Positions 38,332 to 46,348 of a stretch of 64,000 nucleotides of DNA are shown here, piece after piece; the first letter of the stretch is position 1; each line of letters begins with the position of its first letter. Location: NCBI RefSeq assembly GCF_022023855.1, contig NZ_CP059450.1, positions 620,001 to 684,000 of the forward strand, written 5' to 3'. A model generated the notes under the pieces. It was not told where the DNA came from and searched no databases. It saw only the letters and a program-made list of their open reading frames with translations. This DNA is from Azospirillum brasilense. Lineage in GTDB: Bacteria > Pseudomonadota > Alphaproteobacteria > Azospirillales > Azospirillaceae. The position numbers and the translations under genes are program-made.

Positions 38332-39465
38332 TCAGCTCCCCGCCGGCTTGTTGTTCACGACCATCACCGGGGCGCCGTCGCGGATCTTCAGTTGGCCGGC
38401 GGTCACCACCACGTCGCCGGGCTGCAGGCCGGCGGTGATCTCCACCTCGGCGTTGCGGCGCTCGCCCAGCGTGACCGTGGTCTGCACCGCCTTGCCCTCC
38501 ACCACCTTGAAGACGAATTGCTTGTTGCCGAAGGCGCTGACCGCCTGCTCGGGCACCAGCACGGCGTTCGGATTCTGGTCCAGCGTCAGGGCCACCCGAG
38601 CGAACAGGCCGGGGCGCAGCGCGCCGTCGGTGTTGGGGATGCGGGCGCGGATCACCACGGCGCGGCCGTTCACGTCGACCAGCGGATCGATGGCGTAGAC
38701 CGTGCCGTCGAAGGTCCGCCCGCCGAAGGAATCCACGGCGACCTTCAGGGTCTGGCCGGTGCGGACGGTCGGCAGATACAGCTCCGGCACCCGGAAATCG
38801 AGCTTCAGGATCTCGATGGCTTCCAGGTTCACGATGTCCTTGCCCGCCGCCACCACGTCACCCACCGAGACCTTGCGCAGGCCCAGCACGCCGTCGAAGG
38901 GCGCTGTCAAGGTCAGCTTCTCCAGCTGCGCCTTGGCGAGTTGCACCGCCGCCTCGTCGGACTGGAGCTTGGCGAGCGCCTGCTCGCGGTTGCGGGCGGG
39001 GCCGGTGCGCTGGCGGTACAGCTCCTCGGCGCGGGCCAGTTCGGCGCGGGAGAAGGCGATGCTCGCCTGCGCCTGGGCCAGCGTGGCGCGGGCGATGGAA
39101 TCGTCCAGCCGGATCAGCACCGCCCCTTTCTTCACCGCCTGCCCCTCCAGAAAGGCGATCTCGGAGACCTTGCCCGCCACCTCGGGCCGGATGACCACCG
39201 ATTCGCTGGACAGCAGCGAGCCGACCGCGGTGACCTGACGCGACACGGTGCCGACCTTGACCGGCAGGGCCTCCACCGGCATCGGCGGCGCACCACCCGG
39301 CGGTCCGCCCGCCGCCGGGCCGGAGGCCGAAGCACCGCCGGGGGACGGAACCTTCCCGGCGAGCAGCGTGTTGATGGTCCCGCCCTGCTTGACGAAGTAC
39401 CAGTAGGCGCCGCCGCCGAGCGCGACCAGAACCAGAAGGGCGACGATGCGAAGCGTGTGGCGCAT
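38332..39465 (-). CDS. RND efflux periplasmic adaptor subunit
   Basis: Membrane-fusion protein linking the permease to an outer-membrane channel. In 377 residues there is one N-terminal membrane anchor (HTLRIVALLVLVALGG). A Gly/Pro/Ala linker, a split lipoyl-like domain (VIRPEVAGKVSEIAFLEGQAVKKG and APFDGVLGLRKVSVGD) around an alpha-helical hairpin, and beta-barrel and membrane-proximal domains follow. The ATG at 39465 gives a proper anchor; the frame extends to 39528 with only Arg-rich residues. It lies about 90 bases from a TetR-type palindrome. Confidence 0.92.
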   Translation of the reverse strand: MRHTLRIVALLVLVALGGGAYWYFVKQGGTINTLLAGKVPSPGGASASGPAAGGPPGGAPPMPVEALPVKVGTVSRQVTAVGSLLSSESVVIRPEVAGKVSEIAFLEGQAVKKGAVLIRLDDSIARATLAQAQASIAFSRAELARAEELYRQRTGPARNREQALAKLQSDEAAVQLAKAQLEKLTLTAPFDGVLGLRKVSVGDVVAAGKDIVNLEAIEILKLDFRVPELYLPTVRTGQTLKVAVDSFGGRTFDGTVYAIDPLVDVNGRAVVIRARIPNTDGALRPGLFARVALTLDQNPNAVLVPEQAVSAFGNKQFVFKVVEGKAVQTTVTLGERRNAEVEITAGLQPGDVVVTAGQLKIRDGAPVMVVNNKPAGS

Positions 39466-39555
39466 GGATACGGAACCCGCACAGGCCCGCCGGCCCGCCG
39501 GGCGGGCGCGCGGGGCGTTTCGTGTCAACCGGGCCGCTGTGAGGGGCGGGCGGTA

Positions 39556-39577
39556 AACTGAACTATATCGTTCAGTT
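39556..39577 (-). promoter_or_regulatory. TetR-type operator of efflux genes
   Basis: AACTGAAC and GTTCAGTT face each other across a TATATC centre; 10 of 11 base pairs are symmetric. A further overlapping GTTCAGTT extends to 39582. It lies upstream of the adaptor gene, and its minus-strand TATAGT could act as a -10. Size and symmetry are typical of TetR-family repressors of RND pumps. Confidence 0.62.
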
Positions 39578-39607
39578 CAGTTCCGGAGTCGAGACGGTTG
39601 CAAGGGT

Positions 39608-39976
39608 TCACACGCGCGACGGCGGCGGATCGGCTTGCACAACCCGGCCTTTCTCCATCTCCAACCGCGCGCCATCGGGAAAAATCACCGTCAAATCAGC
39701 GGGTTGACCAGGACCAACCGTGGTGCAGCCACCGCGCGGACGTACCGGCGCACCGTCGAGGCAGAGGCCGGGAGCGCAGCAGGGCGCCTCGCCCGCCGGT
39801 AGAACCGCACGAATCCGATCGCCTTCGATGCGAAGATCGGCCAGCAGGGCGCCATCCGGGCCGGGTGGCGGGGCTCCCTCGCCGAGGTCCGGGGATTCGA
39901 TGCGGGCGCGCTTCAACCAGAACTTCCCGGACGCCAGCAATCGTGCGAGCAGACAGGCGGAGGTGGACGCGCTCAT
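39608..39976 (-). CDS. Amidohydrolase-like mini-protein lacking the catalytic core
   Basis: The 122-residue product starts like the N-terminal composite domain of cytosine-deaminase-type amidohydrolases: FWLKRARI, then LLADLRIEGDRIRAVLPAGE and LCLDGAPVRPRGG. It then passes straight into what looks like the C-terminal return strand (VGPGQPADLTVIFPDG, MEKGRVVQA). The whole metal-binding barrel of about 300 residues is absent. It may be a decayed, internally deleted gene or a real small protein. It diverges from cpdA. The ATG at 39976 lacks a clear ribosome-binding site. Confidence 0.5.
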   Translation of the reverse strand: MSASTSACLLARLLASGKFWLKRARIESPDLGEGAPPPGPDGALLADLRIEGDRIRAVLPAGEAPCCAPGLCLDGAPVRPRGGCTTVGPGQPADLTVIFPDGARLEMEKGRVVQADPPPSRV

Positions 39977-40142
39977 TCCCCGATCCGATGCAGTGGCGGC
40001 AGGACTGTCGTTCGGCCGATGACTCAGCCTGTCATGGAAGCGTAAAGGAAGTTTTGCTCCGGTTGGACTCTTGAACACGTCCAGGAAATCGGCGATGTGA
40101 CAATCCTTGGTCCTCCGACCCTCGCGTTCCAAGGGGTGCCCG

Positions 40143-40958
40143 ATGCTGATCGCCCAGATGTCCGACCTGCATGTGACGGCCCCCGGCATCGCCCCGACCA
40201 CCGCCTACGACACGAACGCCCGCCTCGCCGCCGCGGTGGCCCACTTGAACGCTCTGGTGCCGCGCCCGGACCTCGTCCTCATCACCGGCGACCTCGTCAA
40301 TGGGCCGAAGCCCGGCGAGTACGAGGCGCTGTTCGCCCTGCTGGAACCGCTCTCCATTCCTTTGCGCGTGCTGCCAGGCAATCACGACGACCGCGAGGAA
40401 CTGCGCCGGACTTTCGCCGGTACGGGCTGGATGCCCATGGATGGCCCCTTCCTTCACCACGCGGTGGAAGAGTTTCCGGTCCGCATCCTGATGCTCGATT
40501 CGGTCGTCCCCGGTTCGGCAGTGGGCGGCCTGTGCGCCGACCGGCTGTCCTGGCTGGCGGAGCGTCTGTCCGAGCAGCCGGAGCGGCCGACGGCGCTGGC
40601 GCTGCACCACCCGCCCTTCGATACCGGGCTGGCCTTCCTGGACACGCTGCGCTGCCTGGAGGGCGCGGAGGAGTTGGGGCGGCTGGTGAGGAGCCGCCCG
40701 AACGTCCGGGCCGTCCTGTGCGGCCACACCCACCGCCAGACCGCGGTCGCGTGGAACGGGGCGCATGGTTACGTCGCCCCGTCCGTGGCCTACCAGATCG
40801 CGCTGGATCTGGCGCCGGAGCCGCCCTACCGCTGGACAGAGGAGCCGTCCGCGCTCGCTCTTCATCAATTCTGGCCGGATGGCACGGTGGTGACGCATCT
40901 GAGCGTGATCGGCGACTATCCCGGTAGGGAGTTTTCCCGCAAGGCCAGGAACTCCTGA
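40143..40958 (+). CDS. CpdA-like metallophosphoesterase (cyclic nucleotide phosphodiesterase family)
   Basis: Two-metal phosphodiesterase of 271 residues. All class III motifs are present: QMSDLHV, TGDLVNG, LPGNHDD, ALHHPP and LCGHTHR. The layout matches 3',5'-cAMP phosphodiesterase CpdA, so cAMP turnover is likely but other phosphodiesters are possible. AAGGGG precedes the ATG by 8 bases. Its 3' end overlaps the convergent GT2 gene by 43 bases. Confidence 0.85.
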   Translation: MLIAQMSDLHVTAPGIAPTTAYDTNARLAAAVAHLNALVPRPDLVLITGDLVNGPKPGEYEALFALLEPLSIPLRVLPGNHDDREELRRTFAGTGWMPMDGPFLHHAVEEFPVRILMLDSVVPGSAVGGLCADRLSWLAERLSEQPERPTALALHHPPFDTGLAFLDTLRCLEGAEELGRLVRSRPNVRAVLCGHTHRQTAVAWNGAHGYVAPSVAYQIALDLAPEPPYRWTEEPSALALHQFWPDGTVVTHLSVIGDYPGREFSRKARNS

Positions 40959-41776
40959 AAATTGGCGCAGCGCCCGACGGCGTACGCGGCCATGTAGGCG
41001 GCATTCAGGGCACGCTTGGCCTCCAGGGCCGCGGCGAAGCGGCGGCGAAGCGCAGCGTCGGTGATCCGTAGCCCGTCGCCTTCCAACCGGTCCAGGACAT
41101 GGCGGTAGCAAAAGTCCGCCCGCGTGCCGCTGTCGGCGGAGCAGGTGATCGACCCCTCCCGCTGCCGGTATTCGTACAGCGGTTCCAGCACCAGCGGCAG
41201 GCGGCCCAGCCGGTCGAGGACCTGGACGTTGAAGACCACGTCGTCGCAGAAATCGACACCCTCCTCCCAGCCGGGGACGAGGTCGCGACGGACCACGAAG
41301 AACATCGGGACGGAGGTTTCCAGGAAGCCCGCCGCGTCCAGCGTGGCAGTCCCGGTGCCGGACGGGAACAGGGTGGAGAGCGGCGAGCCGTCGCCGTCGC
41401 GCACCACCGCCACATTGTCCGCCGCAGCCCCCTGCACCGCCGCCAGAGGGGCGATCCGCGCCAGCCGGTCCGGCTCGAACCGATCGTCGGCGTCCAGCGG
41501 GGCGATCAGCGGCAGACTGGCGCACCGCAGCCCGGCGTTGCGCGCCGCCGGGGCGCCGGACCCGACGCGGCCGGTCCCGGTGAAGGTCAGGCGCGAGTCG
41601 GCGATGCCGGCGGTTTCCAGAATAGCGCGGTAGTCGGTGCCGTCGTCGCTGACCACCACCGCCTCCCAGTGGGGAAAGCTCTGCGCCAACAGGCTGGACA
41701 CGGCGCGGGCAATGGTGCTCTGCGCCCGGTAGGCTGGAATGATGACCGAGACGCCGCCCCCGATGCCCCCTTCCAT
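40916..41776 (-). CDS. Family 2 glycosyltransferase
   Basis: The 286-residue GT-A fold enzyme begins VSVIIPAYRAQSTIARAVSSLL. It has the nucleotide-binding VVSDDG and the DXD-like APLDADDRF, then a C-terminal helical part. There is no membrane segment. The ATG at 41776 follows a G-rich stretch and begins directly before the fold; the frame is open further 5' without family similarity. Donor and acceptor are unknown, with surface polysaccharide or protein glycosylation as possible roles. Confidence 0.85.
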   Translation of the reverse strand: MEGGIGGGVSVIIPAYRAQSTIARAVSSLLAQSFPHWEAVVVSDDGTDYRAILETAGIADSRLTFTGTGRVGSGAPAARNAGLRCASLPLIAPLDADDRFEPDRLARIAPLAAVQGAAADNVAVVRDGDGSPLSTLFPSGTGTATLDAAGFLETSVPMFFVVRRDLVPGWEEGVDFCDDVVFNVQVLDRLGRLPLVLEPLYEYRQREGSITCSADSGTRADFCYRHVLDRLEGDGLRITDAALRRRFAAALEAKRALNAAYMAAYAVGRCANFQEFLALRENSLPG

Positions 41777-42038
41777 GCACCGCCCCCCGATTGTGCAGGG
41801 GGCAGTGTGCCTCTCCTTCGCGATGGTCGGCAAGGGGCGATCCGCACCGATGCGGCTAGCCTGAGCGCGACTATGACGGCGCCGGGGTGGGATTTGGCGT
41901 CGCGGCCCGTTGAACAAGGAACCGATACGGGCTATGTGGAGAAACGAGTGGCGTGGTTCGGTCCCCATCCGACATCCCAGGCCCCCGCAAGCCAAAGCCC
42001 CCCCGGTAGACACGCCGACCTCAGGGAGTTCAAAAACG

Positions 42039-42665
42039 ATGGCGCAAGACGGATACACCCGCTTCGACGACGAACCCGAGCAGGAGCCGGACGAGAAGTC
42101 GAAGGAAAGCGCCCCGCCGCCGTTCGCTGCCGTGCAGTCGAACCTGTTCAAGGCGCGCACGGTGCTGATCTTCGGGCAGATCGACATGAAGCTGGCGCAG
42201 GCCGTCTCGGCCCAGCTGCTGGCTCTGGCCCACGAAAGCAACGATGACATCACGGTCGTGGTGAACTCCCCCGGCGGCCACGTCGAGGCGGGCGACACCA
42301 TTCACGACATGATCCGCTTCGTGAAGCCGCGCGTGAAGATGCTGGGCACCGGCTGGGTCGCCAGCGCCGGCTGCCACATCTTCCTGGCCGCGAATAAGGA
42401 AGACCGCTACTGCCTGCCGAACACCCGCTTCCTGATCCACCAGCCGCTGGGCGGCACCGGTGGCCGGGCGACGGACATCGCCATCGAGGCGAAGGAAATC
42501 ATCCGCATGCGTGAGCGTCTGAACCGCATCATCGCGCGCGAAACCGGCCAGCCGGTGGAGAAGGTTTCCAAGGACACCGACCGGAACTATTGGATGCTGG
42601 CCGACGAGGCCCGCGAATACGGCATCGTCAGCCACATCATCGAGACCTTCGACGAGCTGAAGTAA
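42039..42665 (+). CDS. ClpP-like ATP-dependent protease subunit
   Basis: Serine peptidase of the ClpP fold, 208 residues. The triad is Ser109 (VASAGCH), His134 (FLIHQPLGG) and Asp181 (KDTDRNYW). NSPGGHVEAGDTIHDMI is the conserved substrate-groove segment. The active-site Ser is followed by Ala-Gly instead of the usual Met-Gly. The first 30 residues are acidic and unlike a canonical ClpP propeptide. No clpX or clpA is adjacent. It is probably a second, divergent ClpP. The start ATG 42039 has AGGGAG 12 bases upstream. Confidence 0.85.
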   Translation: MAQDGYTRFDDEPEQEPDEKSKESAPPPFAAVQSNLFKARTVLIFGQIDMKLAQAVSAQLLALAHESNDDITVVVNSPGGHVEAGDTIHDMIRFVKPRVKMLGTGWVASAGCHIFLAANKEDRYCLPNTRFLIHQPLGGTGGRATDIAIEAKEIIRMRERLNRIIARETGQPVEKVSKDTDRNYWMLADEAREYGIVSHIIETFDELK

Positions 42666-42685
42666 GCGGCCCTCCGGAACGCACG

Positions 42686-42716
42686 AAGCCCCTCTCCAGC
42701 GAGAGGGGCTTTTTTT
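42686..42716 (+). terminator. Intrinsic terminator of clpP-like gene
   Basis: AAGCCCCTCTC and GAGAGGGGCTT form an 11-bp stem with a CAGC loop, followed by a T-run, 21 bases past the stop codon. Confidence 0.92.
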
Positions 42717-42762
42717 ATGGCCGTCGCATGACGTGCGCGATCAAGCCTGATAGATCAACCGC

Positions 42763-42975
42763 TTACACGACGATGTTCAGATTCTGCCCGCGCGTGGCCG
42801 TGACGTTGCCGCCGGACGAGGATCCATCCGAACCGCCCTGAAGCAACGTGGCGATCGCTTGATCCTGCTGTTGTGCGGTCTGGTTCAGCGTCTTCACGCC
42901 GAAGTCCATCTGTCCCTGCGCCTGCCGCAAACCGACCGCAGCACCCAGGGTGGAGGAGGAAATATCGAGAGCCAT
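42763..42975 (-). CDS. YjfB-like putative motility protein
   Basis: A 70-residue protein matching the YjfB-like family: MALDISSSTLGAAVGLRQAQGQ, then a helix VKTLNQTAQQQDQAIATLLQ and a low-complexity Gly/Ser tail. Family members are small and associated with motility, with no defined activity. AAAGG precedes the ATG by about 10 bases. It follows the FlaG-like gene on the same strand, and a 17-bp tandem duplication lies in its leader. Confidence 0.75.
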   Translation of the reverse strand: MALDISSSTLGAAVGLRQAQGQMDFGVKTLNQTAQQQDQAIATLLQGGSDGSSSGGNVTATRGQNLNIVV

Positions 42976-42989
42976 CGGAGGATGCCTTT

Positions 42990-43023
42990 AAAGGAAACAG
43001 ACGGCCAAAGGAAACAGACGGCC
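42990..43023 (-). repeat. Perfect 17-bp tandem duplication in yjfB-like leader
   Basis: AAAGGAAACAGACGGCC occurs twice in immediate succession on the plus strand. It abuts CCTTTAAAGG, a 10-bp palindrome containing the ribosome-binding AAAGG of the YjfB-like gene. Confidence 0.85.
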
Positions 43024-43050
43024 GACGCCTTGCGGTCCGCGCGGCGTCGG

Positions 43051-43608
43051 TCAGATGACCACGTTGAAGGAACCGGCCCCTGCCGAGGGAGCGGCCGCCG
43101 CATGGGCCACCATCGGTGTCGAGGCTACCACCGGCGACATGTGCGCGGAAGTCCCCTGTGACGGGCCGGAGCGGCCCCCGCCGGTCCCGGACTGACCCAA
43201 GGCCCATCGCTGCACAGGGGAACCGTTGGCGGAGGTCCCGCTCTGGCCGGCGCCGTTCGGCTGGTCCTGCCCGTCCGAGCCGCCAACCAGAAGCTCGAGC
43301 GACGCCTTGCCGCTTTTCCGGTCCTTCTGCGCTTCACGGTACTGCCGCAGAGCCGCCTCGGTCGGTATCTGGTCGAGGGTCGCGCCGTCTTCCGGGCTGC
43401 GGAACAGCAGAACCAGCCGCGACGCGTCGGCATCGTAACGGTAGGCGGTCTTCGTGTAGCGGGCGGAGAGGGGTTCGGACTGCCCGGTCACGGGGTCCTT
43501 TGCGGGCGGAGTCCCGGTGTCGGCCCCGGTTTCAACAGCATCGCTGTTGCGGGCCGTCATGAAGGCCAACGGCCTTGCAGCCGTTGCGGTGGCGATGGCC
43601 ACGTTCAT
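43051..43608 (-). CDS. FlaG-like protein with low-complexity tail
   Basis: The 185-residue product has a central segment resembling FlaG: YTKTAYRYDADASRLVLLFRSPEDGATLDQIPTE (a beta hairpin followed by QIP), then a Gln/Glu/Lys helix. The C-terminal 80 residues are Gly/Ser/Gln-rich and disordered. FlaG affects filament length in other bacteria. The assignment is tentative, supported by the downstream YjfB-like gene 75 bases away. The ATG at 43608 was chosen over 43632. Confidence 0.55.
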   Translation of the reverse strand: MNVAIATATAARPLAFMTARNSDAVETGADTGTPPAKDPVTGQSEPLSARYTKTAYRYDADASRLVLLFRSPEDGATLDQIPTEAALRQYREAQKDRKSGKASLELLVGGSDGQDQPNGAGQSGTSANGSPVQRWALGQSGTGGGRSGPSQGTSAHMSPVVASTPMVAHAAAAPSAGAGSFNVVI

Positions 43609-43830
43609 GACATTACACCGATGATTGGACAATCCAGATCATATATTGCAGCCGCACTCGTGCATTGTAAAGGGTTCGTTCACCTTTTTTCCGGCTATGC
43701 CAAAGGACGAAGTCCCATAGGCTGTTTCCGGTACCAAAGCTTCGCATTCCAGGACCATAGGAACCGCCACCCACCCTTCTCACAGCCGTGATGCTTGCGG
43801 AGGGGCGCCGGGGCGCTTAAGCCTGTATGC

Positions 43831-45315
43831 ATGGCTACGATCGCGGAAGCGCTGACGCTCGCCCTGGACCACCATCTGGCAGGTCGGCTGGCCGAGGCCC
43901 AACAGCTCTACCACCGCATCCTGGATGTGGACCCGGATCAGCCGGACGCGCTGCATTTCCTTGGTGTCCTGGCCGGGCAGGTGGGGGAGCAGGCCCTTGG
44001 CCTGCAACTCATCGCCCGCGCCATCGCCCAGCGGCCCGAGGCGGCGGACATGCACGCCAACAACGGCAACATCCGCCGCTCCTCCGGACAACCGGAGGCG
44101 GCGGTGGAGGATTACCGGCGCGCCGTCGCCCTCCAGCCCGATTTCGCGGAAGCCTGGACCGACATGGCAAACGCCCTGCGTGCCCTGGGCCGCTCCGCCG
44201 GGGCCGTCACCGCCCTGGAGCGCGCCGTCGCCTCCGCCCCCACCCTCACCATCGCGGTGGAACGCTTGGGCGCGCTGCGGCACGAGGAAGGCCGCCTGCT
44301 GGTGGAGCAGGGGCGCGGAACCGAGTCCCTCCGCCCGCTGGCCCGGGCCGCGGAATTGCTGCCGCTGGACGCCGACGTCGCCTTTCTCTACGGCAACGCG
44401 CTGTTCGCGATGGGACTGCGGGAAGACTCCACCTTCGCCTACCGCAACGCCCTGGCCATCACGCCGGATTTTCCGTCCGCCGCCTTCAATCTGGGGGTTG
44501 CGCTAGGTGTCGTGCACCGGCTTGAGGACTCCGCCCGTGCGCTGGAACGGGCCGCGCGCCTGGATCCACGTCATCTCGACGCCATCGACCGGTTGGTCGT
44601 CGCCCTCGCTTTCCTCGGTCGGGAGGACGAGGCCGCCGCCTGGGGCGACCAAGCGCTGGAACTGAAGGACCGGACGGCCATCGACACGGCACCTGCCCTG
44701 CCCCCGTTGCCCGCTCGGCCACGCGGGGCCGAGGCGCGGCGGCACAACGTCATCGCCTTCAGCCTGTGGAGCGGCCAACCCGCCAATATCCACGACCCGG
44801 CGGAGATTTTGCGGCAGACCGTGGCGCTCTATCCGGGTTGGATCTGCCGGGTTCATCACGACGGTACCCTTGCCGCCGACCGGATGGCCGCGCTGGCCGC
44901 GGCGGGGGCGGACCTCGTGGCATTGGCCTCAGACGCGTCGACCGGCGGACCCTATTGGCGCCTGACCGCCGCCGACGACCCCACCGTGGCGCGCTTCCTC
45001 TGCCGCGATTGGGACACACTGCCATCCACCGACGGAAGGGCCGCCGTCGATGCCTGGGTCGCCTCCGACCGGCCCTTCCACGTCCTGCGCGACGGGGTTC
45101 TGCACACGGAGGTTATGTCAGGCGGTCACTGGGGCGGCATCGCCGGACTGCTGCCCGACCTGCTGCCGCTGGCCGAGCGCCACGCCGCCGCAGAGGCCGA
45201 CCGTGCGCAGGACCATCGCTTCCTGCGCCGCATCGTCTGGCCGATGATCCGCGACCGCGCCCTGATCCACGACCGCGCCCATCCCCGGCACGGCCTGCCC
45301 TTCCCTACGGTGTGA
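43831..45315 (+). CDS. TPR protein with C-terminal glycan-related domain of unknown function
   Basis: Residues 1-280 of 494 contain about seven TPR units (for example HANNGNIRRSSGQPEAAVEDYRRAVALQPDFAEAW). The C-terminal 200 residues start with RRHNVIAFSLWSG and carry FLCRDWDTLPSTDGRAAVDAWVASDRPFHVLRD and a Gly-rich MSGGHWGGIAGLLPDL. The latter recurs in proteins beside glycosyltransferases, but I know no activity for it. The ATG at 43831 begins the first helix. It diverges from the FlaG-like gene and ends 4 bases before the ycjF stop. Confidence 0.75.
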   Translation: MATIAEALTLALDHHLAGRLAEAQQLYHRILDVDPDQPDALHFLGVLAGQVGEQALGLQLIARAIAQRPEAADMHANNGNIRRSSGQPEAAVEDYRRAVALQPDFAEAWTDMANALRALGRSAGAVTALERAVASAPTLTIAVERLGALRHEEGRLLVEQGRGTESLRPLARAAELLPLDADVAFLYGNALFAMGLREDSTFAYRNALAITPDFPSAAFNLGVALGVVHRLEDSARALERAARLDPRHLDAIDRLVVALAFLGREDEAAAWGDQALELKDRTAIDTAPALPPLPARPRGAEARRHNVIAFSLWSGQPANIHDPAEILRQTVALYPGWICRVHHDGTLAADRMAALAAAGADLVALASDASTGGPYWRLTAADDPTVARFLCRDWDTLPSTDGRAAVDAWVASDRPFHVLRDGVLHTEVMSGGHWGGIAGLLPDLLPLAERHAAAEADRAQDHRFLRRIVWPMIRDRALIHDRAHPRHGLPFPTV

Positions 45316-45319
45316 GCGG

Positions 45320-46348
45320 CTACAGAACCTGCTTCGGCAGGGACAGCAGTTCCTTGCGGATCTGGCCCATGCTGGGGCGGTTGTCCGGCCCGAAGGCGAT
45401 GGGGCGGCACAGATGCATCGCGGTCAGCCCGACCCGCGCGGTCAACAGCCCGTTGATCACCCCCTGCCCCATGCGGGTGGAGATGGCTGCGGCGATGGAG
45501 CCGCCCAGCGCCTCGACGGCGACGTGATGGGCGCTTTCCGCCACCCCGGCGACGGCGAGGTTGGCAAGCATCCGCCGCAACAGCCGCAGCGATCCGACAT
45601 AGCCGGGCCGCGCGCCGTAGAGCGCCGCGATCTCTCGCACCAGCTTCAGGTTGCGCCACAGCACCACCGCGAGGTCGACGACCGCCGCCGGGCTGAGCGC
45701 CGTCGCCACCGCCGTGTCGCGCGACGCCCGCAGGACGGTCTGGTAGGCGCGGCGGTCCAGCGGCCCCATCACCTCGCGGTCGAGCAGGCGCAGGATCTCC
45801 GCATCGTCGTGGGCGTCCGTCACATGGTCGCGCACCCGCTCCAGCGAGGACGCCAGATCGGCACGACCGTCATAGAGGCGGGTCAGCGACCCGGCAAAGC
45901 GCTCGGCGTGGCCTGGCTCCCCGGCCTTGGTCACGATCTCGGTGGACAGGCGCCCGGCCTCGCCGCGCAACTCCTCGATCTTGCGCAGGCGGCGCAGCGC
46001 GCGCAGTTCGCGCAGCAGCATCGCCAGCGCTGCCCCGCCGGCCACCGTCACGGCGGCGGCCACCAGGACGCCCAGCGCGGCGCTGGTGGCGAAGGCGCGG
46101 TTGAACAGGTCCCAGGTGTCGAAGCCCAGCGCGATCAGCACCAGCGCGGCAACCGAGCCGGCCAACCAGCGGCCGAGCCGGCTGCGCGGCCGATCCTCCG
46201 CCAGCAGCGTGGGAAGGCGCTCCGCCGCCGAACCGGCCAGGGGGCCGGCGATGATCGCCTCCTCCTCCGCCGCGGGGACGGCGGCGGCGCGGGTGGGATC
46301 CAGCTCCATCGGCGGGACCCAGTGGCGGTCGCGCGTGCGCTCGCTCAT
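45320..46348 (-). CDS. ycjF: YcjF-family membrane protein (DUF697, TIGR01620)
   Basis: The 342-residue membrane protein has a cytoplasmic N-terminus and two close membrane helices (WLAGSVAALVLIALGFDTW and LGVLVAAAVTVAGGAAL). The DUF697 region follows with AVVDLAVVLWRNLKLVREIAALYGARPGYVGSLRLLRR. In E. coli YcjF is encoded beside YcjX in a stress-linked gene set. Its start overlaps the YcjX stop by 4 bases (ATGA), so they are translationally coupled. Confidence 0.9.
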   Translation of the reverse strand: MSERTRDRHWVPPMELDPTRAAAVPAAEEEAIIAGPLAGSAAERLPTLLAEDRPRSRLGRWLAGSVAALVLIALGFDTWDLFNRAFATSAALGVLVAAAVTVAGGAALAMLLRELRALRRLRKIEELRGEAGRLSTEIVTKAGEPGHAERFAGSLTRLYDGRADLASSLERVRDHVTDAHDDAEILRLLDREVMGPLDRRAYQTVLRASRDTAVATALSPAAVVDLAVVLWRNLKLVREIAALYGARPGYVGSLRLLRRMLANLAVAGVAESAHHVAVEALGGSIAAAISTRMGQGVINGLLTARVGLTAMHLCRPIAFGPDNRPSMGQIRKELLSLPKQVL

